From assembly GCF_020379485.1 (NCBI RefSeq), contig NC_063437.1, positions 17,261,726-17,325,725 of the forward strand: DNA of 64,000 nt, given 5' to 3'. The notes below the pieces were generated by a model, which saw only the letters and a program-made list of their open reading frames with translations, searched no databases and was not told the origin of the DNA. Origin of the DNA: Brassica napus (lineage: Eukaryota; Streptophyta; Magnoliopsida; Brassicales; Brassicaceae). The position numbers and the translations under genes were made by a program. Numbering within the stretch: the first letter of the stretch is position 1; each line of letters starts with the position of its first letter. Of this stretch, positions 54,501 to 64,000 are shown one piece after another.

Positions 54501-56898
54501 ACTTAGAAGGAAAGAGTGAGCTATATGCAAAAAGCATTTGAGAATAGTAGCGCACCTCTTGATTTGATCCCAGTTTTTTATACTGAGGGGCATCTGCCAC
54601 AACAAGGGCAGGTTCACAAAGTTTTATGGCAGCATGAAGATCCTTTAGATGCCCCCACTTTGGCTCGCTCCTCAGACCTTAGTATAGGACAAACATAGTT
54701 TCATTGGATAAATAACTAACTATATTTTTCTTAGCAATTTGCTTTCCTGCTAGTCTTAGCTTGCACCCACCATATTCATCAAGAGGAGCATCATAATCGT
54801 AGCTAGTAATGTAGAAAGGACCACCAGAAGTTCGACCAAAGTTTGTTCCACCAAAATACTGCAACCGTAAAACAGAATCATTGATATATGCAGCACAAAC
54901 CGGTGAAAGCATTGAATGTTCACAGGTATTCTATAATCAAGTTGAGCAAACACAATTTAAGCTAGTTGCGTAATTATCTCCTACATAGCTCGCCTTGAGG
55001 GTTCTAAGGGAGGGATGTAAAGCCAATACTACGGCTTATTAGGAACTAGTTTCTCAACTGAAGGAAGAAACTCATGGAACTAATCATCCTTATTTTTGAA
55101 TATCATTCAGAATCAGCCGTAAAGAAATATCCAACAGCAAGAAGATGATGCAAATGAAAATTATCATCTAGTGTGTAATTGTTGTACCATGTAGTAATTT
55201 TGAAAGCTTCCTCCACGCTGATAAAATCTTGCGACTGCAAATGCAAGATCTTCAGCAGGTCTGTGAGGCAAACTTCCACCCCATTTCGTGTACCTTAAAA
55301 AATTCAACCAAAAATACTCATTCAATCCAAATATGGAGAATTCTCTGAAACAAACTAAGGCCAAAAGCCAGCTGTTACATTGGCCTTGAAACAAAAACTT
55401 CAAGGAGACACTTCTTTGAAAAGAGCAAAGCTTTGTCAGAAGACTGCATAACAAAAAACATACCATCCATCCCAATCCTCTGTCCAAAGTACTGGCTTGG
55501 TCTTCGAATTTGGTTTAAAACCATCACAATAGTATCCATTGCATGCATCAAGCTAAAGAAAAGGATAGTAATAGACGTCAAAAGGGCGGTAAACACTGGG
55601 AAACTCAGCCATACTTTAGGAATCAAGTAAATGTCTCTATATGAAATTATCAGCCTAGTGACAGGCTCAGCTACAACACAAAAGCGAGTCATCTTAATGC
55701 AGAAAAAGATCAAGTTAGCAACATTACAATATTCTCTGGAGCGTCTGTTTGCTTGCACATAACCCAAGGAACTCCAGCACCAAGGCCTAGAGCCATACTA
55801 GCAGCCCATTTGACGTAATCCTTTCCCTTCTGCCCATATGATTTCTCAACGTCCCCATATTCATTCTCAATCTGTGCCAAAAAAAAAAACATATCAATGC
55901 GAGAGAATGTCACCAACATAAGCATCATCATAGCCTTTATAGCAAGAGTACAAAAGGAAAAAAAGCTCAGTCCTCTGGAAATAAGGTTCAGAAAATACAA
56001 AAACACTCATAAGACCTGCAGCATAATTACAGGACCGCCTTGCCAACAGAACAACTCTGCTTCTCGCATCAGATCCACAATCTTCCTCACAAACTTCTGC
56101 ATCTCCTTCTGCAAAACATCAAACAGAAACATATGATTATAACCAAAAGCTAAAACAGACTCTAAGAAAAGGAAAATGTACCTTAAAAGGCTCATTGTCT
56201 GTTCGAAACTCTATACCAGGAACATCACGCAACCACACTGGGAACCCTCTAACAACAATCAAAAGCGAAAAAAATAAAGAGAGCTGAATAAAAAAAAAGA
56301 GACACAAGCACTTGTGAGAAGACAATACCCAAAGTTCCACTCAGCACAAACGTAAGGACCAATGCGTAGATGGAGATAGAGACCACTCGATCCAACAAGC
56401 TTCACAAACTTAACAAGGTCGTATCTTCCTTCAAAGTTATACTGAACACCACATTATCAAAGTTTCCACCTTTAACCTCACAAACATAGAGATAGAGAGA
56501 ACACACATAGAGAGAGATATAATTTAACAAACCTGACCCTTAACAGGCTCGTGCCCACTCCAAAACACATAAGTCTGAACCACGTCAGCACCTCCTTCTT
56601 TGCTCTTTGCTATGAGGTCAGGCCACATCTGAAAAATCCAATTTCAATAATTTAATCAAAATGATCACAACAATTAGCAACCAATCAGGTAGTTTACTTG
56701 AGGAGTGGCGCGAGGGTAGTGAACTCCGGCGGAGACTAACATGCGCCGTTTCCCGGCGACGATTAGAGCCCTGTGGTCGTAGCTCACATTGAACGGTTTG
56801 AAGAAACTTCCGGAGACTATCGGGAGAAACAAGAGTAAAGCTATGATCGGTTGTAGTATCCTCCACTGAAGAGAAGCCTTTCGTGTTGACTCAGCCAT
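51591..56898 (-). CDS. BGAL9: beta-galactosidase BGAL9 (GH35 with C-terminal lectin-like domain)
   Basis: About 19 exons on the minus strand, from ATG 56898 to the stop at 51591; every exon I read has consensus borders and stays in phase, giving close to 890 aa. A signal peptide ([12 protein letters not shown]) precedes the GH35 barrel: [60 protein letters not shown]. The catalytic acid/base Glu is in [10 protein letters not shown] and the nucleophile Glu in [10 protein letters not shown]. After the jelly-roll domains ([37 protein letters not shown]) comes a cysteine-rich SUEL-type galactose-binding lectin domain ([48 protein letters not shown]). It is an apoplastic enzyme trimming galactose from cell-wall polymers. 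First exon 56698-56898; last about 51591-51735. Intact. Confidence 0.93.
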
Positions 56899-59065
56899 TG
56901 AAGTGAAGCTCATCAAAGTCCACAGATTTTTTTTTTATGTAAACAAGAAGACGATGTTCCAGTTGTATTAATTATTTTTTTAATACCCATGTGTTTCTAA
57001 TAAATGCTAAAATATCCCCAGAAGTATATAAAAATGCAATAAACCCCCCAGTATACAGTTAATAAAGGACAGAACCTACGGCGTCGTTTTGAGGAAATAG
57101 TGTAACTGTCTCAGATCCTACGGCGTCGTTTTGAGGAAGTAGTGTAACTGTCTCAGATCCTACGGCGTCGTTTTAAATCTATCTGAGAGTATAGTTTACT
57201 TTGGACATACGGAAGCTTCTTTACTTTCCTTTGTTTGTTGTGGTCTCTAGTCTCTGACTCTCTAAGTCTCTATACAATATATCATAGACATGACACTCTC
57301 TTGCTTTTCAAAATCGAGAGTGAAACCGAAGCTAGTTATTTGCCTCTTTCTTACATTCCAACCTTTACATCCTCTAAGAAAGGTTAACTTGAAGTACGAA
57401 GATGGTGAATGTCACAACTGTAATGGATCAGGAGATCTTTTGAACGAACTTAACTTTAACATGTAGCATTAGTTTGATACTTTTCCACTACCACATTTAT
57501 TAGGACCGGACCGGCCGGTCTACAAAACTCATCCCGGAGAACATAACTAAACGATATTTATTTCTCTGACTCCACCATTAATGAATGATCTAAGAAGTAA
57601 AATCCCACATTGGAATAGGTAGTCTCGATCATATTATCTAATACGAACATTAATTTATTATGTGAAAATTAAATGACGGATAAATGCTAGTAAAACGATT
57701 GGAATATTTTGGAATAATTAATTTATTAAAGATTTGAGCAAGGTATTAGAATAATCTTTTTAAAACAGCGCGGTTCGGGATGGTTACATCGTTTTAGAAG
57801 ATACTTTGAAGAGACTTTTTTTGGTCTTTTGTCAAACTTCAAACATTTTCTTCTTCATTACTTGAAAAAAGGTCTTGAAAATACATTTGATTTCTTCATT
57901 GAAACTATATCAAACTTTATTTCAGTAAAAAACTATATCAAAAGTTGTTTCCTTATTTTGTTGTATCGTTTGGAATTGGATTTCCAAAAATAAAATCAAC
58001 GGTGATATAACCTCAATGCATTATGTTGCTTATTGTCGCGTTAATGACTACAAAATGTGGTGAATAAATGACGTAGTTGAAGGCCTAAAAAGGGCAGTAG
58101 ATGAATATTACAGATGTGTGCTACCAAAGAAGATTGGAATAATTATACTATTTAACTTTTGAGCAAGGTATTAGAATAATCTTTCAAAAAGTAAAATGCA
58201 TTTCGTGCTTTGTACTGGAAAAAGACGCTTGACAAATTCATAAATATTACTAATAGTATAAGTATTTTGAAAACTAAAGAAAATTTTGAAGGAAAAAAAT
58301 TACATTGAGCTAAAAAGTGAAACAAGTACTATAAAGTAAAATGACAGAGACAATGGCTTGTTTCTATTTCTAAAGAATCTACAAGCTTTTCTTTGAAAGG
58401 TGTGCGTATAATAAATAAGTATGATCTCATATTCAAAACGTGAACTTAACATTAACAAAAACTAGTTTGATGATGAATTTGACAAACAATACCATAACTA
58501 CCATATAGTCTCGTGCACAGCGTGTTATTCTTCGTGTTATTCACAAACGACGTTTTCCAGTATTACGTGATATATAGATACGCAAAGACATATTACACGC
58601 TAATTATATATGGAGTTGATGGTGCTTTTTATATGATAATGGGGTTTCTTGCAAAGCTGAGCGAGGTGACAAATTTATTTTTAGAAAACCCTTTTTAGCA
58701 AATGATGAATAGAAAAGTACTATAACACTTGTCCAATAACCAAACCAAAGAAGTCTCACAAGATATGAAATGGTTTGGTACGATTTTGGTTTCATCAATC
58801 TAATTCTAAATAAAAATAAAAAAATCTAATTGAACTAAAAATTTGTTATTTAGTTTGATTTTCTGTGTGTGTGTTGGACTGGAATTTGCATATATATATG
58901 TTAAAATATTTATCATTAAAGGTAAACATTTTATATATATAGAAAGAATACAATACTAAAACTTCTTCAATAGCCAAACCAATGATGTCGCACAAAATAT
59001 GAGTGTAACAGAAGTAAAATATCACGAATTCCCTTTCACTTACACGTCAGTTGAAGCTTCCTTTC
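56899..59065. other. intergenic region BGAL9 / BGLU33 (divergent)
   Basis: Holds the BGAL9 promoter side and the BGLU33 promoter. A 42-bp tandem repeat lies at 57075-57174, and a diverged direct repeat pair at 58725-58775 and 58960-59010 (both contain aata.ccaaaccaa and tc.cacaa.atatga). No gene is supported over 2.2 kb. Confidence 0.5.
57075..57174. repeat. 42-bp tandem repeat, 2.4 copies
   Basis: The unit starts cctacggcgtcgttttgagg and ends gtgtaactgtctcagat. Copies are at 57075-57116 and 57117-57158 (one difference) with a partial third from 57159. It contains the recurring ACGGCGTCGTTTT word and sits about 180 bp upstream of the BGAL9 start codon, so it may be in its promoter. Confidence 0.85.
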
Positions 59066-59073
59066 TATAAATA
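59066..59073 (+). promoter_or_regulatory. TATA box of BGLU33
   Basis: TATAAATA about 80 bp upstream of the ATG at 59147. Confidence 0.6.
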
Positions 59074-59146
59074 GAAGACTCCCTGGAAGTAGAGGAACCA
59101 TAACAACTCACTAATAACGTTCACAAGAAAACCACTCATATCTATA

Positions 59147-62100
59147 ATGACTACTACCCTAACTCTTTTGTTAGGGTTTTTAGCCCTATTGAGTACCCTT
59201 AGCTTCAACGCTGAAGCTAGGCCTCAACCAAGTGATGAGGATCTCGGTATCGTCATTGGACCTCACACTACTTTCGAAGACGACCTTGGCATCGTAATTG
59301 GACCGGAAGAGAGCGAAGACATACAGCAGGTCAACCTAGATGATGAAGACTTGGGCACCATCATTGGACCCGAGTTTGAAGTCCACAAGAGTGATTTCCC
59401 TGACGATTTCATCTTTGGAACATCCGTTTCCGCATATCAGGTCAATATACATTAATTAGATATTATTATACACATTATATTCACATACATTGTAACATAG
59501 ATAAAATAATTCTATCATTTTTATTGGTTTCGGTTTTAGGTTGAAGGTGCTAAAAAGGGATCAGGGAGAGGCTTGACAACATGGGATGAATTTACACACA
59601 TGTTTCCTGGTATAAATTACATTTATTTGTTCTTCTGTTACTTATAAAGTGATTATGAATTTGGACTCTATTCTACAAAAATTAAAATATATCATCGTTG
59701 ATTTGGTATCTTCAAGACAAGGTTGAACAACGTAGTGATGGAGATGTCGGAGTCGACTTCTATACTCGTTACAAGGTACGTCACTGTTTACAGTGCGTTT
59801 ATATTTTATTGAATAACTTTGGTTTCATAAAATACATATTGAAAATACTGCGTGGGATGTGGTATTATAGGATGATATAAAATTAATGAAGGAGTTGAAA
59901 ACGAATGGGTTCAGATTCTCAATCTCATGGACCAGAGTCTTGCCTTGTAAGTCCATCACACTAGTTCTTGTAATTAATCAATCAAACCACATATTTTTCT
60001 AATCTAAAATCTATATTGCAATAAGTAAAGAATCTTAATTTTTTTTAACTCACATATTTGTGTATATATGTTAATTTTCAGATGGATCAATTGAGAAAGG
60101 TGTCAACGAGGAGGGGGTGAAGTTCTACGACGATCTTATAAATGCACTTATAGCTGATGGTAATCATCTTATTACTTATGATCCATTTTCATGTATATCT
60201 TGAATGTTTTCACCTAATTGTTTCAACATGATTTGTAATAATAATTGACAGGCATTCAGCCAGCGATTACTCTATTTCACTGGGAATCTCCACTTGCTCT
60301 AGAAATGAAATACGGAGGTTTTCTAAGCGAACAGATTGTGTAAGTAAATATGTCTATAAGAATTTTTTAGGATTTCTAAATCATTCTTCTTTCTATAAAG
60401 TTATTTTGAATAACCTTTAATGTAGTGAGGATTTCCGGAAGTTTGCAAAGTTCTGCTTCGATAAATTTGGAGATAGGGTTAAGAACTGGGCAACATTTAA
60501 CGAGCCATCGGTATATAGTGTTGCGGGTTATTCAAAAGGTAAGAAAGCGCCAGGACGGTGCTCTCCATTTGAAGTCATCAAATGCCCCTCAGGAGATTCA
60601 TCCGAAGAGCCTTACAGAGTTGGTCGTAACCAAATTCTTTCTCATGTTGCTGCTGTTGAAGAATTCCGAAAATGTAAAAAGGTTATTGTTAGAAATTTTC
60701 ATATAAATAACCATAACCTTAAACCATAAACTCTGTATTATATAATCGTTCGAGTTTATTTATTTGTTATGTTAAAAAAATATATAGTGCCAAGAGGGAG
60801 GAGGGAAAATTGGAATAGTGTTGGTGTCTCACTGGTTCGAGCCTAAAGATCCAAACTCAAGTAAAGATGTCGAGGCAGCAAGACGTTCCCTCGAGTACCA
60901 ACTCGGCTGGTGAGTTGTTGTTTTTATAATGTTTGATTATATATATAAGAAGTGATATCTAATCCTTTTGAGCTACGTGTGGACAGGTTTCTTCGCCCTC
61001 TCGTGTATGGACAGTATCCAAAGGAGATGCTAGAAGGTACCACAAGCCGAGTGGAAGCATTTACACCAGAAGAATCTAAGAGACTAAGAGGCTCTTTGGA
61101 CTACGTCGGGATAAATTACTATGGAGCATTCTTTTCTACTCCACTCACTAATGTTAATTCATCGCAGATTACTTATCATTCCGACATGCGTGTAAACTGG
61201 ACAGGTGCTTATATAATAGTTGAATAATTAACATATGTTTCATTTTTTTTAAATAATGATATCTTTGCTTCTTCTTCGTTTTTGTAGTTGACCAAAACCA
61301 TTCACCACATCTCAAGGTACTCCGAATCACAACTCCTAGAACATGTGTGCATTTTTTTCCATATCAACATACATTATACAAAAACATAGGTAATGTATAG
61401 AGTATATATGTTCACTGGAACAAAATTTATAAGAATTTTGTTAAATTCTATCTACTGGTTTTATATTGCTAGTAGAATATTTCAGCTGCAAATGATTCTA
61501 TTTTTCATTCTTCGACCAATACAATTTATCAGTTACGTACAGCCTATATATATTGTTTAATTTGCAGTCAACAGCAATGGGTATAGTAATATATCCAGCG
61601 GGTTTGATGAATCTGATGAGACATATCAAAGATGAATACATGGATCCAGAGATTTACATTATGGAGAATGGTAACCAATTAGCAGTATACAAATATATTA
61701 ATATATGTTTGCAAAATATGTGTGTGTGTACTTAGTACGATGATATGATGGTATTTGTTAAATTTACTTGGTAGGGATGGACGAGCTCGACGATGGGACC
61801 AAGACCTTAGTGGAAGCCTTAAACGACTACGGGAGAAAAGAGTTCATCAAGAGTCACATCTTAATTATGGGCAAAGCCATCAGGTATACCACTAACTTAA
61901 TACTCTAACTTCATTATTTTTTATAATTGTGATAGTTCACCAACGTATCTTTGGCCCTTTTCTTACATTTATAATTAACTGAGTTTGTCCGAATCAAAGA
62001 TATATATGAAAATGATGTTGATGGATTGTTCGCAGGATGTACAATGTGAGACTGAAGGGTTACTTTATATGGTCGTTAATGGACAACTTCGAGTGGGAGA

Positions 62101-62330
62101 AAGGATACAAAATCAGGTTTGGGCTGTACCATGTCGATTTCAATGACAACATGAAACGATATATGAGGTCATCTGGGAAATGGCTAAGCGAGTTTCTTGA
62201 TTCAAAAGAGTCTCTACATAAATGCTACTTCGAGGGCCATCGTGAGAAAGGATATGCTCCCAAGCTGTCTGACAGGGAGATATATGATCGTGACAACTGG
62301 CGTATCAGATACACGAGCGATGTTATGTGA
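59147..62330 (+). CDS. BGLU33: family 1 beta-glucosidase BGLU33
   Basis: Thirteen exons (59147-59440, 59540-59609, 59717-59775, 59871-59946, 60082-60159, 60252-60339, 60426-60681, 60788-60909, 60987-61204, 61288-61316, 61568-61670, 61775-61883, 62036-62330) join to 1797 nt, 598 aa. A signal peptide ([18 protein letters not shown]) is followed by an unusual acidic prefix with three copies of D-E/D-D-L-G-x-x-I-G-P (residues 30-39, 45-53, 66-75). The GH1 barrel then starts at [19 protein letters not shown]. The acid/base Glu is in TFNEPSVYS and the nucleophile Glu in IYIMENGMDE (usual TENG is MENG here). Aglycone- and glycone-site text is conserved ([36 protein letters not shown]). Secreted or vacuolar hydrolase of a beta-glucoside; the substrate is unknown. 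Intact. Confidence 0.93.
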
Positions 62331-63090
62331 AAAATAGTGAAAGTATGATATGATCATCGATATGCAGTATGCTCAAAATAGTAAGAATAAGATCTGAGAT
62401 GGTCTTATTTATGCTTTAAATGTATGTGTGTTTTTATGTGAAGTGTTTTTGTCAGTGTTTGTATGCACATGCTAATAATGAATAAGACTATTAATTAGCT
62501 AATGTTTTCTTTTAAACTACGGAAACCTCATACGCTTTCTTATGTTTAGTCTTCTTCTCAATATGCATAGAAATTAACTAGCATCTAGTGCTTGTGAGAT
62601 GACCTGTGTTAAATAGAGTATTATGACTTTTTTTGTCTTGGAATCATGAGGACGTAGGAGTGTTAATCCATTGATTACTTGCGGCTTATAAAGAACTTGA
62701 GTCAACCAAATCTATTTCTTGAATATTAATCATCCCATCTTGAAATTTTAGAGTGGAGTATGTACATTGGCATATAACATAACCACATAAGGAAACTACA
62801 AGGTACATTCAGGCCTATGTGTAAACGTTTAAAGAAAACGACATTCTACTAAAAAAATTAAGAGAATCATGGGATGTTAAATGACTTAAAACATGGAAGG
62901 TTGAATGACAAAAATGACTAGAATCGCATGGTTCAGATCACAATTTCTCTCATTAAAGGAAGGAAAAAGAAAGATAAAATTAAATTATAACAAATACAGA
63001 ATAATCAATGCCAGAAATCAAAGAAACGAGCTTAAGAACATATAATGTATGATTATGTAGCCCTAAACATAATTAAATAATGAACCATGA
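62331..63090. other. BGLU33 3' region
   Basis: UTR and AT-rich spacer; no gene is seen. Confidence 0.45.
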
Positions 63091-63321
63091 TCAAGCATAT
63101 ATCCTCATTTTGTTAATTACTTTAAAAACATCATCCACGTCATTGTCGTCATGTTCTTTGACCGCCTCCACGCACCGCTCATTATCGTCCCCTAGACTGC
63201 CGGCGCCTCCGCCACATCGTTTTTTGGTGATGTCAGCAGCCCCAGACTCGATTCTCATGAAGAAACTGCACAAGAGAAGTGTTAATAGGCAACATATGAT
63301 AAATTCTCTAGATGCAGCCAT
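63091..63321 (-). CDS. small secreted peptide, unrecognised family
   Basis: Single-exon ORF, 76 aa. MAASREFIICCLLTLLLCSF is a clear signal peptide with the likely cleavage site after ESGAA. The mature part (about 48 residues) has only two cysteines (KKRCGGGAGSLGDDNERCVE) 14 residues apart, then a run of acidic residues (EHDDNDVDDVF) and the end KVINKMRIYA. A dibasic pair (KK) before the first cysteine could be a processing site. A TATATATA box lies about 120 bp upstream and a CT-rich leader precedes the ATG, which supports a real gene. It does not match RALF, CLE, PSK, PSY, IDA or defensin signatures that I can recall, and no function is assigned. Confidence 0.6.
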   Translation of the reverse strand: MAASREFIICCLLTLLLCSFFMRIESGAADITKKRCGGGAGSLGDDNERCVEAVKEHDDNDVDDVFKVINKMRIYA

Positions 63322-63439
63322 TGATCATACACTTTCTCTCTTCTTTCTCTCTCTCTAGTCTAAAACAAATTACAATAGGTCAATCGAATTGCTTTTAAAG
63401 CTTTGGTTCTTTTGTTATGTTTTTCTCTTACATTTATCT

Positions 63440-63448
63440 TTATATATA
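63440..63448 (-). promoter_or_regulatory. TATA box of the small secreted peptide gene
   Basis: The minus strand reads TTATATATAAAG about 120 bp upstream of the ATG at 63321. Confidence 0.45.
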
Positions 63449-63909
63449 AGAAATGGAATTTACTATTATTGGTATAGAGTTTTCCTTTGCGCTGGTCTTA
63501 AGGCTAACTAATTGTTGCAGTATTTTAAACTTGTTTCCTCTTCCAATATAATCACTTATTTAGAAAATGATTTTTTTTTAATTTGCCTATATTTAAAGCT
63601 ACATTATTGAACGTACAGTTTCTTTTTAAAGTTCACTTAGTGTACAATTAAGTGGTTAAATATTATCTTACATTCACATTAAAATCATCACTTTGTTGAA
63701 GAGTTAGTATGCTTTGATGAGGAAGTCATAAACCCACTAAAAAGTTAATACTCCACTAAAGATCACTGATTATACGGTTTGTTCATGTCTCTTGAAAAAT
63801 GCTCTTATCTTACATTCTTTTTTTTTGGGAAATAAAAAGAGTGGGAAACGTTCAACGGTTCACAATCCAAAAGTAGTGGAATCAGGTCAAACCTTGGATT
63901 CTTCACAAC
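63449..63909. other. spacer to the right-edge gene
   Basis: AT-rich, no gene seen. It may contain the 3' UTR of the minus-strand gene cut by the window end. Confidence 0.4.
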
Positions 63910-64000
63910 TCATCCTTGGTAACAAGTACCAACATTAACATCATCACCTCCCATGAGTTCTTCAAATGAGAGTCTTCCTCCATCACTTCCCTGTCCTTAC
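63910..64000 (-). CDS. possible C-terminal end of a minus-strand gene, cut by the window edge
   Basis: The minus strand is open from the edge and reads GQGSDGGRLSFEELMGGDDV followed by NVGTCYQG and a stop at 63912-63910. The balanced, non-repetitive composition and the LSFEELMGGD word look like a real protein end and not chance, but with 30 codons this is a weak call and the family is unknown. Confidence 0.4.

Noticed and set aside
57600..57640. aaatcccacattggaa, resembling the upstream element of plant U-snRNA genes
   Set aside because: Two mismatches to the element, no TATA at the fixed distance and no snRNA sequence following.
1..64000. CRISPR arrays, prokaryotic defence systems, integrated virus or organelle insertions
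   Set aside because: No regularly spaced repeats, no viral replicase or capsid text and no plastid or mitochondrial gene sequence were seen; everything recognised is plant nuclear.

Overview
The window is nuclear DNA of a Brassicaceae plant, almost certainly genus Arabidopsis or a very close relative. Genes are split by short AT-rich GT..AG introns, and the proteins closely match Arabidopsis families: VAMP725, RLP23-type receptor-like proteins, GRP23, LEUNIG_HOMOLOG, KRP4, cytochrome b5-B, RPN2A, a MUR3-like GT47, VPS38, a SUMO5-like protein, BGAL9 and BGLU33. As far as I remember the A. thaliana map, this is the order of genes on chromosome 2 around At2g32670-At2g32860, so the window looks orthologous or homeologous to that interval. 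Species cannot be fixed from the sequence alone.

Layout. 1-441: a broken beta-tubulin copy on the minus strand. 970-17450: a tandem array in which a VAMP725-type R-SNARE (+) is paired with an LRR receptor-like protein (-). Module 1 is intact in both genes. Module 2 has a 5'-truncated, nonsense-mutated VAMP copy and an RLP carrying a 4-bp frameshift. Module 3 keeps only a scrap of VAMP intron, a badly decayed RLP relic and an intact RLP. 18627-19274: glycine-rich protein GRP23. 20830-23454: a decayed LEUNIG_HOMOLOG copy. 25251-26707 and 28083-29480: the CDK inhibitor KRP4 and cytochrome b5, convergent. 29746-31074: a Helitron. 31804-36417: proteasome subunit RPN2A, intact over 13 exons. 37932-39356: a GT47 glycosyltransferase. 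40187-42455: VPS38. 43149-43825: a SUMO5-like gene.

44336-50996 is an accessory stretch. It holds a Sadhu-like retroposon with a 16-bp target duplication, a second Helitron, an hAT-type MITE with a perfect 8-bp target duplication, a RALF-like peptide gene, a Stowaway-like MITE and two broken F-box copies. 51591-56898 is BGAL9 (-), 59147-62330 is BGLU33 (+), 63091-63321 is a small secreted peptide gene (-), and the right edge probably cuts a minus-strand gene.

There is no operon logic here. The genes are housekeeping (protein turnover, trafficking, cell cycle, ER redox, cell wall) except for the RLP array, which is the immune-receptor part and the most rapidly changing region. No virus, CRISPR array or prokaryotic system was found. 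The most notable signals are the three-fold VAMP/RLP module array with graded decay, the degraded LEUNIG_HOMOLOG locus, the compact transposon cluster with readable target-site duplications, a RALF peptide lacking its C-terminal cysteine pair, a SUMO ending at its Gly tail, and a triple acidic repeat at the N-terminus of BGLU33.
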